Made by a program: the position numbers and the translations under genes. This document shows, piece by piece, positions 12,436 to 24,580 of a stretch of DNA of 64,000 bases. Source of the stretch: Sinonovacula constricta (taxonomy: Eukaryota; Mollusca; Bivalvia; Cardiida; Solecurtidae); contig CM017573.1 in NCBI GenBank assembly GCA_007844125.1, positions 10,706,716-10,770,715 on the forward strand, written 5' to 3'. The notes under the pieces were generated by a model, which saw only the letters and a program-made list of their open reading frames with translations, ran no database searches and had not been told where the DNA came from. Within the stretch, counting starts at the first letter, position 1. Each line of letters begins with the position of its first letter.

Positions 12436-15400
12436 ATGCAGGATATCAATCTGATTCTTTTCTCACGATCTTTTCGGGGGTCAGCATTACTTCAGTTTGT
12501 TGTTTGAAAAAATAAAATAGCCCAAACTGTCGGGTACCCACTTTTAGATAATATTTAATACATTTTATTAGTATATATATTTTCATAATGGCATTCCATT
12601 TCAGAAACCCATTTTCACTGCGAAATAAACATAACGTTTTTTTTTAGATAAAAACAACAACAACATGTTTTGTAAATTTTAAATTTATTAAATTATTTAT
12701 TACAAACCACAGCTTAAGAACCAACCCATTGTAGGAATAGACATGCTGGAAATCCCTGATTCATATACCAAAAACGTGGTAATTGCTCCCAGTTTTAGTT
12801 GTTTGTACATTACACTTTGAGGGAGGGACCATCCTAGAGTAGATCAAGTACAACTATACATATTGTATGGCTTTGAGCACACACTGAACAAAGCATAATT
12901 AACAAAGGTTTTATTTATTCATTCCTACAGTCGAACATTGTCAATCATATGATAACTTTTTTGTTTGTTTTATCTTTATCAATGAAATGTATCTTACACA
13001 TAAAAATATATATTAATAATATAAATCGGTAAACATGTTTATGAAACGATTTACCGGTTACGAACTTTAGGTTAGGTTAACATGGCAATGCACATGTTAT
13101 ATCTCCTTCGACTAAATTGCGTCGCACAAGTAGCTTAGTTTCAGTTGGCCTAATTCATGGCCGACGCACACCTTTTGTCTAATCCTAGCTGTCTGGCATA
13201 TATCCCTATGATGTTTCGCTTCAAGTGACAACGCACGAGACAATTAGTCCCAATTAACATTACCTCTGTCTTAGTTGATAGTGCTGTGGTTGTTTTTACA
13301 CGTTGTTGACTTCGTGTTCATGGCACTAATTCACAGAACAGGCAGCACTATATTTGTTTCAATTTATTCATTGATAACAAGAGTAACAACATTGGTGGGT
13401 TTGATTCTATCAAAAAATTTTGTCACTAGAACTAACATAAATTGATTACAGCCCACCCACTTCTGCCAACTACAAGCTGCATTATGAAACAAAGCAAAGC
13501 CAAAAAAATATGGCTTCATCCATGAAAGATCTAGCATGAATATGTTAAAGAAATATTACATGTTTAAGTTTCAGACACGATTTGTTGTCTAGAATAATCT
13601 AATCCAGAAGTTTAAAATGAAAAGGTACTATTTATCACAATGGAAACCGAAAGTAGAACATGGTTTTCTGACAGCTGCCATAGGTGTGTTGATTTTCGTA
13701 TTAGCTATCAATTCAGCAGGCAAAATACCGTAAAATGACTGATGACATATTTACACAAACCCAAGTTATTAGACTAAAAATACAACAAGTATATAACATA
13801 AATAAAACAATTGCATAGCATTATTATGCCTGTGATATGTATGTATAATGACAAGGAGTATATCGCCGTAAATAAACATGAAACTATGTGCCTATGACTG
13901 ATTACTTCCACGAAGGTATGTAACTAGATAAATATCATTATTTTATTTCAGACATCAGGGTTTTCATTTCCTGTCTTATGGGTTTCGACAATCCAACTTC
14001 CGTGCGTTTAATTGCCTTGTTTCATTGCCTTTACCTTTCAAATTATTTTATTATACAGTGAATGATATTGTTTCCGGAACTATATGCGACCTTAAATTAT
14101 CATTTCCACAATATTTTATATTAAAGAACGGAATTAACAACTCTATATCACTAAGGTTACAGCTGTTTAGCCGTCATAATCCTCGAGCCGCCATTGTGGT
14201 AGTCTTCAGAAACGGTCATTGAAGTTATTTTTTTTCTCCTACATATCTGCTGACCTACAGAATGAAAGACAAGAAGATTATGGAGAGAAATCAAGCAATA
14301 AGTACTGTTTCTATACATACTTCACAGAATACATGTGCGCGTTTACACAAGTTTGCTTAACGGCAATGTTGAAGAAATGTATTTTAAGGGTGTTTATATC
14401 GGCACTTTATTGCCATTTAACCCTCTGGCGGACATGTTCGCAGAGAGCGAGTGTTCCCTTTTTCGTGAAACCTGGGCCAGGTGTTTACTAAGATGTTGGG
14501 ATCTTCAGTACATTTAAGTGAGAAATTAAGATTTTGGACTAGTGTATTTTTAAATAATGGTTAAGAGACTTATTCTGTACACTGTCTTGACCGATTCCGT
14601 CACAATTACACATATTTCCCAAGTTATTTATTGCTTGTCCCAAGACTGATTACATGCAACGTTCTCTAAACAAACAGTTTTCAAATAAACTTTAATACTA
14701 GCCATGCTTAGCGCTAAGACATTTGCTACGATTCAATCAGAAAGCGTGATACAGTTGATTGGTGTAATGCTAGAGTATCACTCCAATGACATTAAGATGT
14801 GTCATCTTTTCTAGTCCTTATGCATAACCCCACTTAAAATCTATGGGACTGAAACGTTTAAAACCGAAGCTAAACATCAATGCGCGAGATCCGGGTTGTC
14901 GTATAGACTTGGCTAAGGCTGGTAAAACATTACAAAAGCAATTACCACAAGTAAACATCCCAACGTAACTTGTAACCCACTGTAAAATCCATTCTAGAAA
15001 TGAATGCTCTGCACAAAAGTGTACATATGTGCTAAATAAACACTGAAATAACGTTTTAATTTCGAAATGAAAATCCCACCGTGATCTCATTTGATTTACA
15101 AATTCATAAATGTGGATGCAGAAAAGAAAATGCGATCTCTGTTTGAAAAAAAATGGCAGAGTGTATTCAAGTGTGATCTAGTGTTAAATCGTACGTTAAT
15201 TGATACTATGTAGCTATTGTGTGTTCGCATAATTCGAACCATCATAGAGTAGTCTGAATATGTGTAAGGTAGTCAGATTTCCACTTAAAGAGTACTCATA
15301 TAAAGAATCCATAATTGTTAACGGCATTGAAACCGGTATTAAATTGTTTTTAAAGACATTATGAATTCCAACTTGAACTACTTTTATGATATATTGTATG

Positions 15401-15454
15401 ATTACTGTACGCATACTTTTAATGCTGATGCAGTTAGTTTAATAAAAAAGCAAC
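12436..15454. other. Unassigned stretch
   Basis: No supported gene. The frame at about 14392-14476 is slightly protein-like (GTLLPFNPLADMFAES) and precedes a GT at 14473, but it has no convincing acceptor. A single TACAGTCGAAC at about 12926 could be an isolated transposon end. Confidence 0.35.
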
Positions 15455-15950
15455 ATCTATCAAATGCGTTGACAATGTGCTATAGTTGTAGTCATCATGT
15501 CATTTGTAACTCCTCGGTATCCGGACAAGTCTATTTCGTAGAAAACGTCGAGTTGGTGACCGTAGTTTTATCCTTTCCTGTAAGCAGTGCTGTACGATTG
15601 TTTTAAAATGGTTATTTGTAAGTTATGTCTAAATTAATTAATTTAAATTTTACATACGTTATTTAATGAAGAATTTGATACATAGACAATACGCAATACA
15701 AAGTGTGCAGCATATATTATGTCTATGTGAAGGCCAATTGTTCCATCTTATCTTCAGCTCATTTAAGTAAAAGTATTAATCAGATGTCCGGTTTGTCTAT
15801 AGTTAACGTATTGCCTTTTTATCTTTGACACTATTTGAGCCTAAAAAGGAATGTTTTTCTTATCCAAACATATAGTATCTGCAATTATATATATATTAAT
15901 GGTACAACAAAGTTGCTATTGGTTGACAGGTCTTACCTGCCTATTATAAG
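15455..15950 (+). repeat. Segment family B, copy 1 of an adjacent pair
   Basis: It matches 15985-16545 over most of its length. Shared blocks include CATGTCATT, TATCCGG-CAAGTC-ATTTCGTAGAAA, AGCAGTGCTGT, GATACAT-TAGACAATA, TATTGCCTTTT, and GGTACA-CAAAGT-GCTATTG. It lacks about 100 bases present in the middle of copy 2. No coding frame is conserved between copies. Confidence 0.8.
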
Positions 15951-15984
15951 TGTCGCATCTTTATTATGCTATAGTAAATTTTAG

Positions 15985-16545
15985 TAAATATCATGTCATT
16001 CAATATCAACTCTTCTGCGGGGCAGTATCCGGGCAAGTCAATTTCGTAGAAATATCCGAGGTGTTGAGAGTAGTTATGTAAGTTTCCGAATTGTACCACA
16101 TTAACTTTCCAAAGCCTATATAATGTACCGATCATGGCAACTTCTAACGGAAATTAACCAGGTTTTATTCTCACTTGTCAGCAGTGCTGTGCTTCGGTTT
16201 TAGAATCGGTATTTGTAGACTATTTCTTCTTTGAGTTTCTTCAAAGATTTTTTTACAATGTGCAATGAATTGTTTGATACATCTAGACAATATGCAATAA
16301 AAATGATGCAGCATAGATAATGCCTATGAAGGTCTTTTGTTCAATCATATCTTCAGTTCAATTGTCGTCAGATATCCGGCGTTGTCGTTAAGTTAACTTA
16401 TTGCCTTTTAATATTAGACACAATTTGAGCCCAGAAACCAATGTCTTTCTTATCTAAATGAATAGTATCGGAAATTGTATACATATGATAAATGGTACAC
16501 CAAAGTGGCTATTGTTTGACTGGTTTCACCCGCCTCTATAACTGG
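15985..16545 (+). repeat. Segment family B, copy 2 of an adjacent pair
   Basis: Second, longer copy, lying immediately after copy 1. The offset between aligned blocks is about 496 at the start and 593-599 further on, which places one roughly 100-base insertion or deletion between them at about 16075-16165. Family A starts about 90 bases downstream. Confidence 0.8.
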
Positions 16546-16637
16546 AGATATTAGGTGTTTCACTCTGGTGCTGCCAATGTCATATACACAAATGTATTGT
16601 TTTCACATTTCACCTTTTCACAGATTAAAATCTTAAT

Positions 16638-17015
16638 AATAAGAATATGTAAGACAAAGTCCTATGAGCGTTGCAACATATACACAAAGACACAGGACCA
16701 AGGTATCCACATGCACGCCAATTGTAAATGTGAGAACAAATCTGTGATGAGTCATTATCAATAAGAGCAAACCCGACAGTTACCGCCTTGGAACGGTCAG
16801 TCGGCAATATGGACCGACTATGGTGCTTAAACCGGTTTTACAGAGCTCTAACATCGCACTTCCTGATGGGTTTCTCGAATGCAAATAATGATAAGGAAAC
16901 TGATCCATTTGAATAAGTGTCCAAACGCTGACGTTTTGTTTGACGAGTTATGACGAAAGCAGTGACGTCATTAAAACGCAATGTCCACATAGTGTTTAAA
17001 ATAGAGATAGGTATT
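16638..17015 (+). repeat. Dispersed repeat family A, best-preserved full copy
   Basis: The head AATAAGAATATG...TCCTATGAGCGTTGCAAC is followed by TGAGTCA (16748-16754), GACAGTTACCGCCTTGGAACG, and the hairpin CAGTCGGCAATATGGACCGACT. Next come GGTTTTACAGAGCTCTAAC, CACTTCCTGATGGGTTTCTC, an intact TGACGTCA (16963-16970), and AATGTCCACATAGTGTTT. I used it as the reference copy. No tRNA-like A/B boxes and no open frame are evident. Confidence 0.92.
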
Positions 17016-17059
17016 ATTTCGATTAGAAAACCTACAGAAAACGTAAATAGTAAATGAAA

Positions 17060-17445
17060 TTAATTTTACGAATTAAGAAAACAAATGGCCAAAAAAAGAG
17101 TAAATGGTTGTAGCATCCTGTTCATGCGGAGATGGAATTGAGGAACCAAAGTCCAATGTCCATCAAAGGAAATACATGCAACAATCCTAATAGGATGAAC
17201 TAAATGACAACATAGATTACATGCACGGGGAGATTTTTGACGACCGCCACACTGCACAAGTAACCTTGTTGTGATCATGAATAAGAATATATACGACAAA
17301 GTCCTATGAGCATTGCAACATATACAAACATTGAAAAGACACAGGGCCAAGGTATCCACATGCACGCCAATTGTAAATTGAGAACTAATATGTGATGAGT
17401 CATTTAATAATAAGAGCAAACCCGACAGTTACCGCCTTAGCTGGA
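17060..17445 (+). repeat. Family A tail segment plus second head (partial dimer)
   Basis: A tail segment (GAATTAAGAAAACAAATG to GACCGCCACACTGCACAA) leads into a second head at 17280, 642 bases after the first. That head runs through TGAGTCA to GACAGTTACCGCCTTAG and then stops. The same tail-then-head order occurs at 51.65-51.89 kb, so the arrangement belongs to the element. Confidence 0.85.
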
Positions 17446-19430
17446 AAAGTGTAGATCGTATCACTTATACTTGATAGATATAATCCGAGTCACGCAATTT
17501 CATTTTATTTTCTCTCCTTTAAATGAGTAGTATTGTATGAACATGTTTTAAATGTATACTTTTCCATGCCGTATTTCAACATTTTTTTTCAATTTCAAAC
17601 GCAAAGCTTAATAACTTTCTCATTTAGTTTGATAAACAGATGTGTATTCCTGAATTCCGTTTCAAGAGTTGTTTACTTACTAATAGACACGTGGCGAGTG
17701 TTTATATGCTATGAATCCATTAAAGGAAGAATTGGCTAAGCGATGACTCAGTTTACGGTCGGTATTATTTACAATTTCTGGCACAGAAACATTTAGTACA
17801 TTGTCATCATTGTTAGAATGCTTCTTATTTTTAATTTGTGACACTTTTAAACATCCATTTTACATAATGTCATACAGTCGTAGGGCTGTATAACATTTAC
17901 CTGGCGCTTTAAAGTTATACAGTAGGTGACTAATTCAATTTGTCTTACAGTTGTAATAAACCGCCGAATGTGTAGGTCAGGGTAAGTCTTGGCAATGGCT
18001 TAAGATTAAATGAATCTTTCTAGGTATGAAAATATGAATATTAAACTTTTCTTGCGCGGAATTGTTTTGATATTTAGTAAAGTATTACAATGACGTTAAA
18101 TGCAGAAACATACATAAGCAAAGATAGCACATTATAAAACTGCATATCTTTAACACCTGACATGATACTACATGTTGTCATACCTTCTAACTGGGGGCAG
18201 ATCGTCGTCATAAAATATTTAAGTATGTTTTACAGTTAGCAATGGAGCTATACAATGTGCATTTAAATTTAAGACGGGGTAAAACCACACATGGAGTCGA
18301 CACTTTATCGATTGCGCTACACGATGCTGAATGTTGTTTCGGTGTTTCAGAAGCCGTCGCTTTGTTATAGGTACCAACAGTTTATCTTATGCTGGAGTGT
18401 ACACTTAGTATTCAAGATCTACCTAAAACTGCATTGTGTATCCCTTGCATAAGAGCGTGTTTTTCCAAATAGTACTATATATGTTAAGTTTTTGACACTG
18501 CATCATTAAACCTATCTACACAATTATTGTTTAACGCTCTTTGAGATTTCCAGGGAACATTTCCTCACCCACTCATTATTTATTTATTTCATATTGCGCA
18601 ATTATTTGGTTTGCCGTTTGGAGAAATATTTTGCCAATAGCAAGGAATGCCTATATGAAGATTGGCCAGAAACTGTTTTCGCTAAGTGGTGACTAAGTAA
18701 AATAGCACGTTGATTGACACTGAGAATAGTGTGTATTAAACATACGCTCGGTTTCTCTATTTTTACTTGGCGATATATCCTGAGATATGGACATGTGTAT
18801 AGCGGTACGGCATTTGTTTACGCTTGTCAAGGCTCATGTGAGTTCTAGGAACACTTAAGGCGTGATTTGATACTACGCATGGTCCAGAATAAACAGTACT
18901 GACAGTCAATAGGCTCAACCAGTGTAATGTTAAACACGCTAAAACAACAGTAAGACATTCAGTGAGATATAAACTTTACACTGACTTTACTTTGAAGTAT
19001 GACAAGACCATTGTTGTCGTGGAATATACAGATATAAGACCTTAGGATTCCACTTTAGTTATCTAATACCAAAACTACTACAAGTAAATAACAAGCCGTC
19101 AAAATATTTGTTGAAATAGAATTCATTTGTGCCTTAAGATTTATGACGTTTTCGGCTGGAAGAATAAAACTGCAAGACTTCAGTTGCCAACTGGAAGACG
19201 TCTTTACGTAACATTTTCTCCCGTTTCAATAGTATCTTTATTCTTTCGAAAGAAAAATGGCAGCAGTATGTGTTGACATTTAATGATAACGATTAAGATT
19301 ATTAAAATAACTTTATTATATCACTAATCAATTAATATACGTTTTATGTTTTTCGTTACTTATTGTATATGTTGCAATTTAAGTTTAGTAGATCTAAAAA
19401 TAATCGGAATAAATTATTTTGCAATTACAG
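17446..19430. other. Upstream region of the plus-strand gene, unassigned
   Basis: No coding exon seen. A non-coding first exon and promoter of the gene starting at 19484 may lie here, since an acceptor-like TTTGCAATTACAG ends at 19430. No promoter motif can be placed with confidence. Confidence 0.35.
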
Positions 19431-19483
19431 TGCTCTGAATAGTACTCCACATTAGCCGTTTACAGCTCTAAAAGCACAGAACA

Positions 19484-19583
19484 ATGTCACAAGGCAATGA
19501 ACTAACAAACATCATCAGAGATCTGGAAAGAATGGAAAATTCTGAAAATGAATTTTCCGACGAAGAATGGTCAGATCTGCACG
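19484..19583 (+). CDS. Unidentified plus-strand gene, exon 1 (start codon)
   Basis: The ATG at 19484 opens a 33-codon acidic segment (MSQGNELTNIIRDLERMENS, then a Glu/Asp-rich patch ending EEWSDLH). It runs to the consensus donor G|GTAAGT at 19584, leaving the intron after codon position 1. An acceptor-like TTTGCAATTACAG ends at 19430, so the exon may begin at 19431 with 53 bases of 5' untranslated sequence and a further upstream non-coding exon. The upstream base context AGAACA suits initiation. The ORF joins exon 2 in frame. I do not recognise the protein. The N-terminus is charged, with no signal peptide or membrane segment. Confidence 0.7.
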
Positions 19584-20272
19584 GTAAGTTACCTTGTAAA
19601 GAAAGTATTATGCAATGCCCACAGTCATTATAAATAAAAGGTTTTAGTTGAAAGACAAAGTCATCTATGTAACACATGGACAAAAAACTAATATTTATCA
19701 TTATCAGACAGGATAGAAAATAAGCAACTTGCATATGTTGAAATATGAATATGTTTGTAGGGTATCATACAATGTTTGCTCACTCATACTCTTATTAAAT
19801 TGAAGTAGCCAATAATTTCTCGGGGATATGGGAAAGCCATGTGATCAAAATGTATTCTAAACTGATTAAATATATGAACTTAATTTATTTTTATATGGCA
19901 AAAGATACTTGGACAGATACGATTGTATAAGTTCTATTTTAAAATGCATAAATATGAATTAACACTGTCTAAGTTTAATATCTAAAGCACATCCATGCAA
20001 TACTTGCTGCTTAATGGTTTTGTTTTCTATGTTTAGCAACTAAAACAGACATTAGAATGTTGTTGATGTTTTACAAATGAGGGCCATATTATTACTAAAA
20101 TTAAAATGTCTAATAAGATATAAACACTATTACAAGTGCAATATAATTTTGGGATGGCAAAGCCGTGTTTATATTTTTAAAGGGATTACGTTTAATAAGA
20201 AAATGTAAATGAATGCTAAGGGTGAATGGGGTTTTGAGAATTCTTTAATATAAATATTATGTTACAAGTTAG

Positions 20273-20431
20273 TTTTGCCCGAATCGGACATGCACACATA
20301 TCGTATTGTAGGAAGAATTATCCAACTACCACGAACTGATCGGAGAAAACTGTATGAGGTTGAAGAATATTTACCGCTGGAAAACGTTTTAGATCGGCAA
20401 CAAAAATGTCGCCCCGAAAAACGGATAAAAG
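20273..20431 (+). CDS. Unidentified plus-strand gene, exon 2
   Basis: This 159-base exon is bounded by TTACAAGTTAG at 20272 and G|GTAAGT at 20432. It keeps the position-1 phase on both sides, so it joins exon 1 and exon 3 without a stop. It encodes 53 residues, including TYRIVGRIIQLPRTDRRK and a KCRPEKRIK basic end, with an acidic middle (YEVEEYLPLENV). Charged, well-mixed composition and absence of stops contrast with flanking introns. An antisense frame at 20262-20636 is a shadow. No family assignment. Confidence 0.78.
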
Positions 20432-21529
20432 GTAAGTTTCTCAAACCTCTGTGTGTGTATCTATTATTGAAGCTTGTAATGCGAACAGTTGCATAAAAGA
20501 AAACAGCAGTTCTACGAGCTTTTGATATTAATATGTGACAGTCACTTAGGCCGCTTAGTCCGGAATCAAATTTAATAATGCTGTTGATTTGACATTTAAG
20601 TTTGCAAGTATGAAATCTAAGGAAGTAAGTAAACAATAATCTCGTGTAACATGCTGGACTTATAAAAAATATGCATCGGAAATGATAGTAGTAGATCTTA
20701 ATCTTTGCACAGCATCAAACAAAATATATATGTAATGCAGCTTGAATAAGTAATACATTATTATATTTTATCCGAAGTGATATATATCTGACCATTTATC
20801 TAATTTACTTATGGTCAGAGAAGGCTTCCTTACATGACCCAAGATGTATGACACTCCAAAATTAGTTCAGCGTTGCCATGTTATTCGTCTGTCCAAAAAG
20901 TAGCAATGAATTGCATTGCGCAATTCACAAATCACATGCTGTTTGTTACCATGATACGACAGATACTACTGATTGTTCAATACCCGATGATTTCTTATTT
21001 ATCTTGTTTACAGTGACAGCATAGAAATCTATATCATACGATTTATATCAACATCGCCACTTCTTTTAAAGAAAGATGAACCATAAATCTAAATTACATG
21101 CTGCAACTATTTTTGCCGTTTTTTGTTTATTTTTTGTTGATCATAACAATTAAGGATGACAATATCTAGGTCGACATAGGGTAATATTGGTGTACTGATA
21201 ACGTCATTTTGCTGGCGTAATTTACTTATGGAATAAAACAATAACGCCTGCATAACGTGACTCATCTTACCTATTTCAAGCCTATATTTCAAGGCTAGAA
21301 GACCTAACGTTACTACTCTATTGTAGCAAAACTCATTGATGAAAATGTGTTGCTTACAAGGAAAACACGTCTTCAGGATATAGGCAGTCATTGTAAATAA
21401 TTTAATTTGTATTTTAAACTATTTATCTTACTGAAGCTATTGCCCTTTATGCTATCTTGGCAGTTTATGAATTGCAATCAATATTATAACCAAATGGATG
21501 GTTTTTGCAATGGTTACTTTGGGCAATGA
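20432..21529. other. Intron 2, first part
   Basis: AT-rich and without elements I can name. The minus-strand frame 21107-21391 has no support. Confidence 0.5.
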
Positions 21530-21720
21530 TTGGTAATTGTAAAATCTGGAAAGCAAAAGTAACATATGGAAATGGTGACTAACTGTAACTGCTTGTAATG
21601 ATGAGTAATGCTAACATCTTGTAGCGATAGGTCAGTGTAGCTCTGTTGTTGGTGTGTGTCTTTAAGTAATGCTAGCCAATGGGAACGTTTTGTATTGCTG
21701 GGTAATTTTAACGTACGGTT
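21530..21720. repeat. Decayed outlying units of the 52-bp array
   Basis: Phrases such as TTTGGGCAATGATTGGTAAT and AGTAATGCTAACATCTTGTA match the unit repeated at 23.0-23.9 kb. They are more diverged and lie on the other side of the mariner relic. Confidence 0.4.
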
Positions 21721-21954
21721 ACGATGGTTACATTTAGTCTTCTGGTGATGGTTGATAAATGCATTAACATACGATGTCTGATGGATAAGTTAACTTGATA
21801 CATTAGTGTGGCAGTGATACAATGTTTCAGCCCTACTATTTTCTGATTATTTAAGGCTGTGTACTCAAAGACTGGTGTCATTTGGTCAGTTACTGTCGAA
21901 TAGGTATCCTCTGAAGTAATCAAGACAAGTGCGTTTTGCAAAATAGACAACATC

Positions 21955-22940
21955 GCTAATCTGCAGTGATAAAATATTTTGCAAAAGAAAGGTCTGGCAG
22001 CTAAGGATATCCATACTGATATGATAGCAACATTTGGGAATGATGCCCCTTCATATGCTACAGTAGAAAAGTGAGTGGCAGAATTTAAGGCTGACAGGCA
22101 GAGCCTTTTTGAATGACGTCCATCATTTAAGGTTTGTCAGTATTGCATATCAAGAAATTGTCAATAACCTCCATGACATTATTAAACCTGACAGGAATGT
22201 GATCGAGGGATATATAGCAAATACATTTGACATTAAACAGAAAAGCGTAGGTGCCATTCTTACGGAAGATTTTGTAATGACCAAGCTCTCGGCCCTTTTG
22301 GTACCAAGACTTCTAACATTAGGTCAAAAGCGCACAAGGCGGATATTGTCGGGTGTTGATCTGAATTCTTTAGAGGCAGATCCTGCTAACTACCTAGTGA
22401 CGCTGGTAAATATAGATGAAACGTGATTGTATCATTTTACCCTAGATAGAAGCAACCTGCATCAGTCCCGCTAAAGACGGTAAGGCCTGTTTAATCATCT
22501 GGACAGGTTCTAGCTTCGGTATTTTGGAATACAATACAGATTGTGTTCTAATGGTATATTATCTGTAAACGATATAAACAATCAAATGCACATATTATTC
22601 GTCACTTCTGAGGCAGTCAACACAAATATTAATCTCTGGCACCGCGGAAGTAAAGGTGAGTTGTCCAACCCGGAGAAAGCCTTGTTCACAAGTTTGTCTT
22701 TGCCATGGATGCCATTAACGAGTATGGCTTTGAATTGATTGAGCATCCGCCTTAATCGCCTGATCTCGCTCCATCTGACATTCATATATTTACAAAATTT
22801 AAAAAGGGCCATTTTCGGCACCCTCTTTCGGTCAGATGATGATGCCATACATGCGGTGGAGGACTTTGTGAACGGCCAAGAAAAGGAGCTCTTAAAAGCT
22901 TAATTGAGACACTTAAACATAACCTGTATAGGAACTGAAA
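21955..22940 (+). pseudogene. Mariner transposase relic (Tc1/mariner superfamily)
   Basis: Successive frames reproduce the order of a mariner transposase. An N-terminal helix-turn-helix segment (LAAKDIHTDMIATFGNDAPS, then VAEFKADRQSLFE) precedes KSVGAILTEDFVMTKLSALL, LVPRLLTLGQKRTRR and DPANYL-TLVNIDET, which holds the first catalytic Asp. INEYGFELIEHPP, SPDLAPSD (third Asp of the DD34D triad) and FRSDDDAIHAVEDFVNG follow. The longest uninterrupted part is 22109-22426. Internal stops (for example the TGA after VEK and the TAA in PP-stop-SPD) and at least four frame changes disrupt it. The block holding the second Asp (HQDN-type motif) appears deleted between KALF at about 22680 and VFAMDA. 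No terminal inverted repeats were found. It is clearly dead. Confidence 0.9.
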
Positions 22941-23029
22941 ATAATTATTTAATAATGTTATTTGTCCGCAAAAAGTCAAATCCTTACATATAAGGCTCAC
23001 AACTTATCAATTAACCCTCATATCTGGTA

Positions 23030-23870
23030 ACGATGAGTACGATTAAGGGTGGGTACTGTTTGGTAATAGTAAATTCTGGTAATTATGGATATGTGTATGT
23101 CTGGGCAATGCTTGGTAGTACTAACGTCCGGTAATTATGGATATGTGTAAGTTTGGCCACTGTCTACTTATACTATTATTTATTGGCATGAGTTGTTTTG
23201 GTAATTCATTGTAAAATTGCCTGCAGGAGATCAGTACTATGTGTATGTTGGGACAATGCTTGGTAATACTAACTTCCGATAAGTATGGCTATTTGCAAGT
23301 TTGGGCAATGCTCGGTAATACTGACTTTCAGTAATTATGGCTATGTTTATGTTAGGACACTGCTTGGTAATACAAACTTCCGTTACTTAAGGCTATGTTT
23401 AAAGCTGGACGATCCTTGGTAATACTAACGTCTGGTAATAATGGCTATGTGTATCTTTGTACAATGCTTGATTATAGTATCTTCTGGTAATTATGGCTAT
23501 GTGTAAGCTTTGACATTGCTTTGTGAAAAGCAATTTTCGGTTATAATTACTATGTGTACGTTAGGTCAATGCTTGGTAATAGCAATTTGTAATTATCGCT
23601 ATGTGTAAGTTTCGTTACCTGCGTACCACAAACAAGGCAGATAATTCAACATACACTCAAAAGAGCACAAGCATAAAAACGAGCAAAATATAGGAACCTA
23701 CTTGCATTTAGGGATTTTTCAGAGGGGATATTTAATCAATTCTCTCATTATGTATGTTTAAGTTTAGACCATGTTTGGTAATACTAACTTCCGTTAATTA
23801 TGGCTATGTAAATGTTTGAGCAATGTTTGGTAATACTAACTTCCGGTAGTGATAAGTAGGTGTTGGTAAT
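23030..23870. repeat. Degenerate 52-bp minisatellite, interrupted
   Basis: Units of the type GCTTGGTAATACTAACTTCCGGTAATTATGGCTATGTGTAAGTTTGGACA recur. Phase-aligned TATGGC positions at 23284, 23336, 23388 and 23440 are exactly 52 bases apart. A non-repeat stretch at about 23625-23750 interrupts the array before it resumes. A further single-copy gap lies at about 23165-23215. Confidence 0.88.
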
Positions 23871-24454
23871 GTTAGGTAATAGTAATATGCCGTGATGATT
23901 GCTGAACTGGAAGTTTCTGTCTTTTGGGCAAACAATTACCACTGTTTATAGGGGTTAGTACTTGTTTGTACTTGTATAATAACGAGTAAGAGTAATGGTT
24001 ATTTCATGTACTAATGGGTATTTGTATTTTCTATTAATACATGGGTAGTGGCACAAGTTAACTTGGTTGTAATAGGAAAAACAACATCTGATATCAATGT
24101 AAACGGTTACTTCTGGTTATCTTAAATACCTGCAAATATTGATTATGGTTTATAACGGTTACATTGGACAATACTTGGTTGTTTTATCTCTTATTAAAGT
24201 AAAGGACACGATTAAGCTTTTCTAGCGATATGCAACTTTTGATTATGATAAGTTATGGTATCTGTTTTTATTGTTGATCAATGTTTATTTTAGTTATGCT
24301 ACGCATTGCAAAGTATGGATAAGAAGTAATACGTACCTGTAACATGTTTGACGATTTGTGATAGTACCTTCTAATAATTCTGGTTACTGATAACATCTTT
24401 TAATAATGGTTCGTGGTAAATCTTGTAAGAAAAGATGACGTTCCTTTTTTACAG
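23871..24454. other. Intron 2, last part
   Basis: Continues with TGGTTA/TGGTAA-rich sequence that is probably array decay. It ends in the pyrimidine-rich acceptor TTCCTTTTTTACAG at 24454. Confidence 0.45.
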
Positions 24455-24580
24455 CTGTTGGAAACGACTCTAAAGAGGATATACGTATCGCGATTGAGAT
24501 AAGCAAACGAGTGGCCGTATGTATGGAGGACGCAGAGATCATAGAATGTGATGCTGTACTAGTAAAGAGTTTGTATTCGT
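24455..24580 (+). CDS. Unidentified plus-strand gene, exon 3
   Basis: A 126-base exon lies between a strong acceptor (TTTTTTACAG) and a consensus donor (T|GTAAGT). It enters and leaves after codon position 1, consistent with exons 2 and 4. It encodes 42 residues, including DSKEDIRIAIEISKRVAVC and ECDAVLVKSLYS, with an amphipathic helical look and two cysteines. The antisense frame 24384-24590 is a shadow. Clean boundaries and matching phase make this one of the best-supported exons in the window. Confidence 0.8.

Noticed and set aside
14392..14476. Protein-like segment GTLLPFNPLADMFAES before a GT
   Set aside because: The acceptor is poor, the donor (GTGTTT) is weak, and no neighbouring exon shares a phase.
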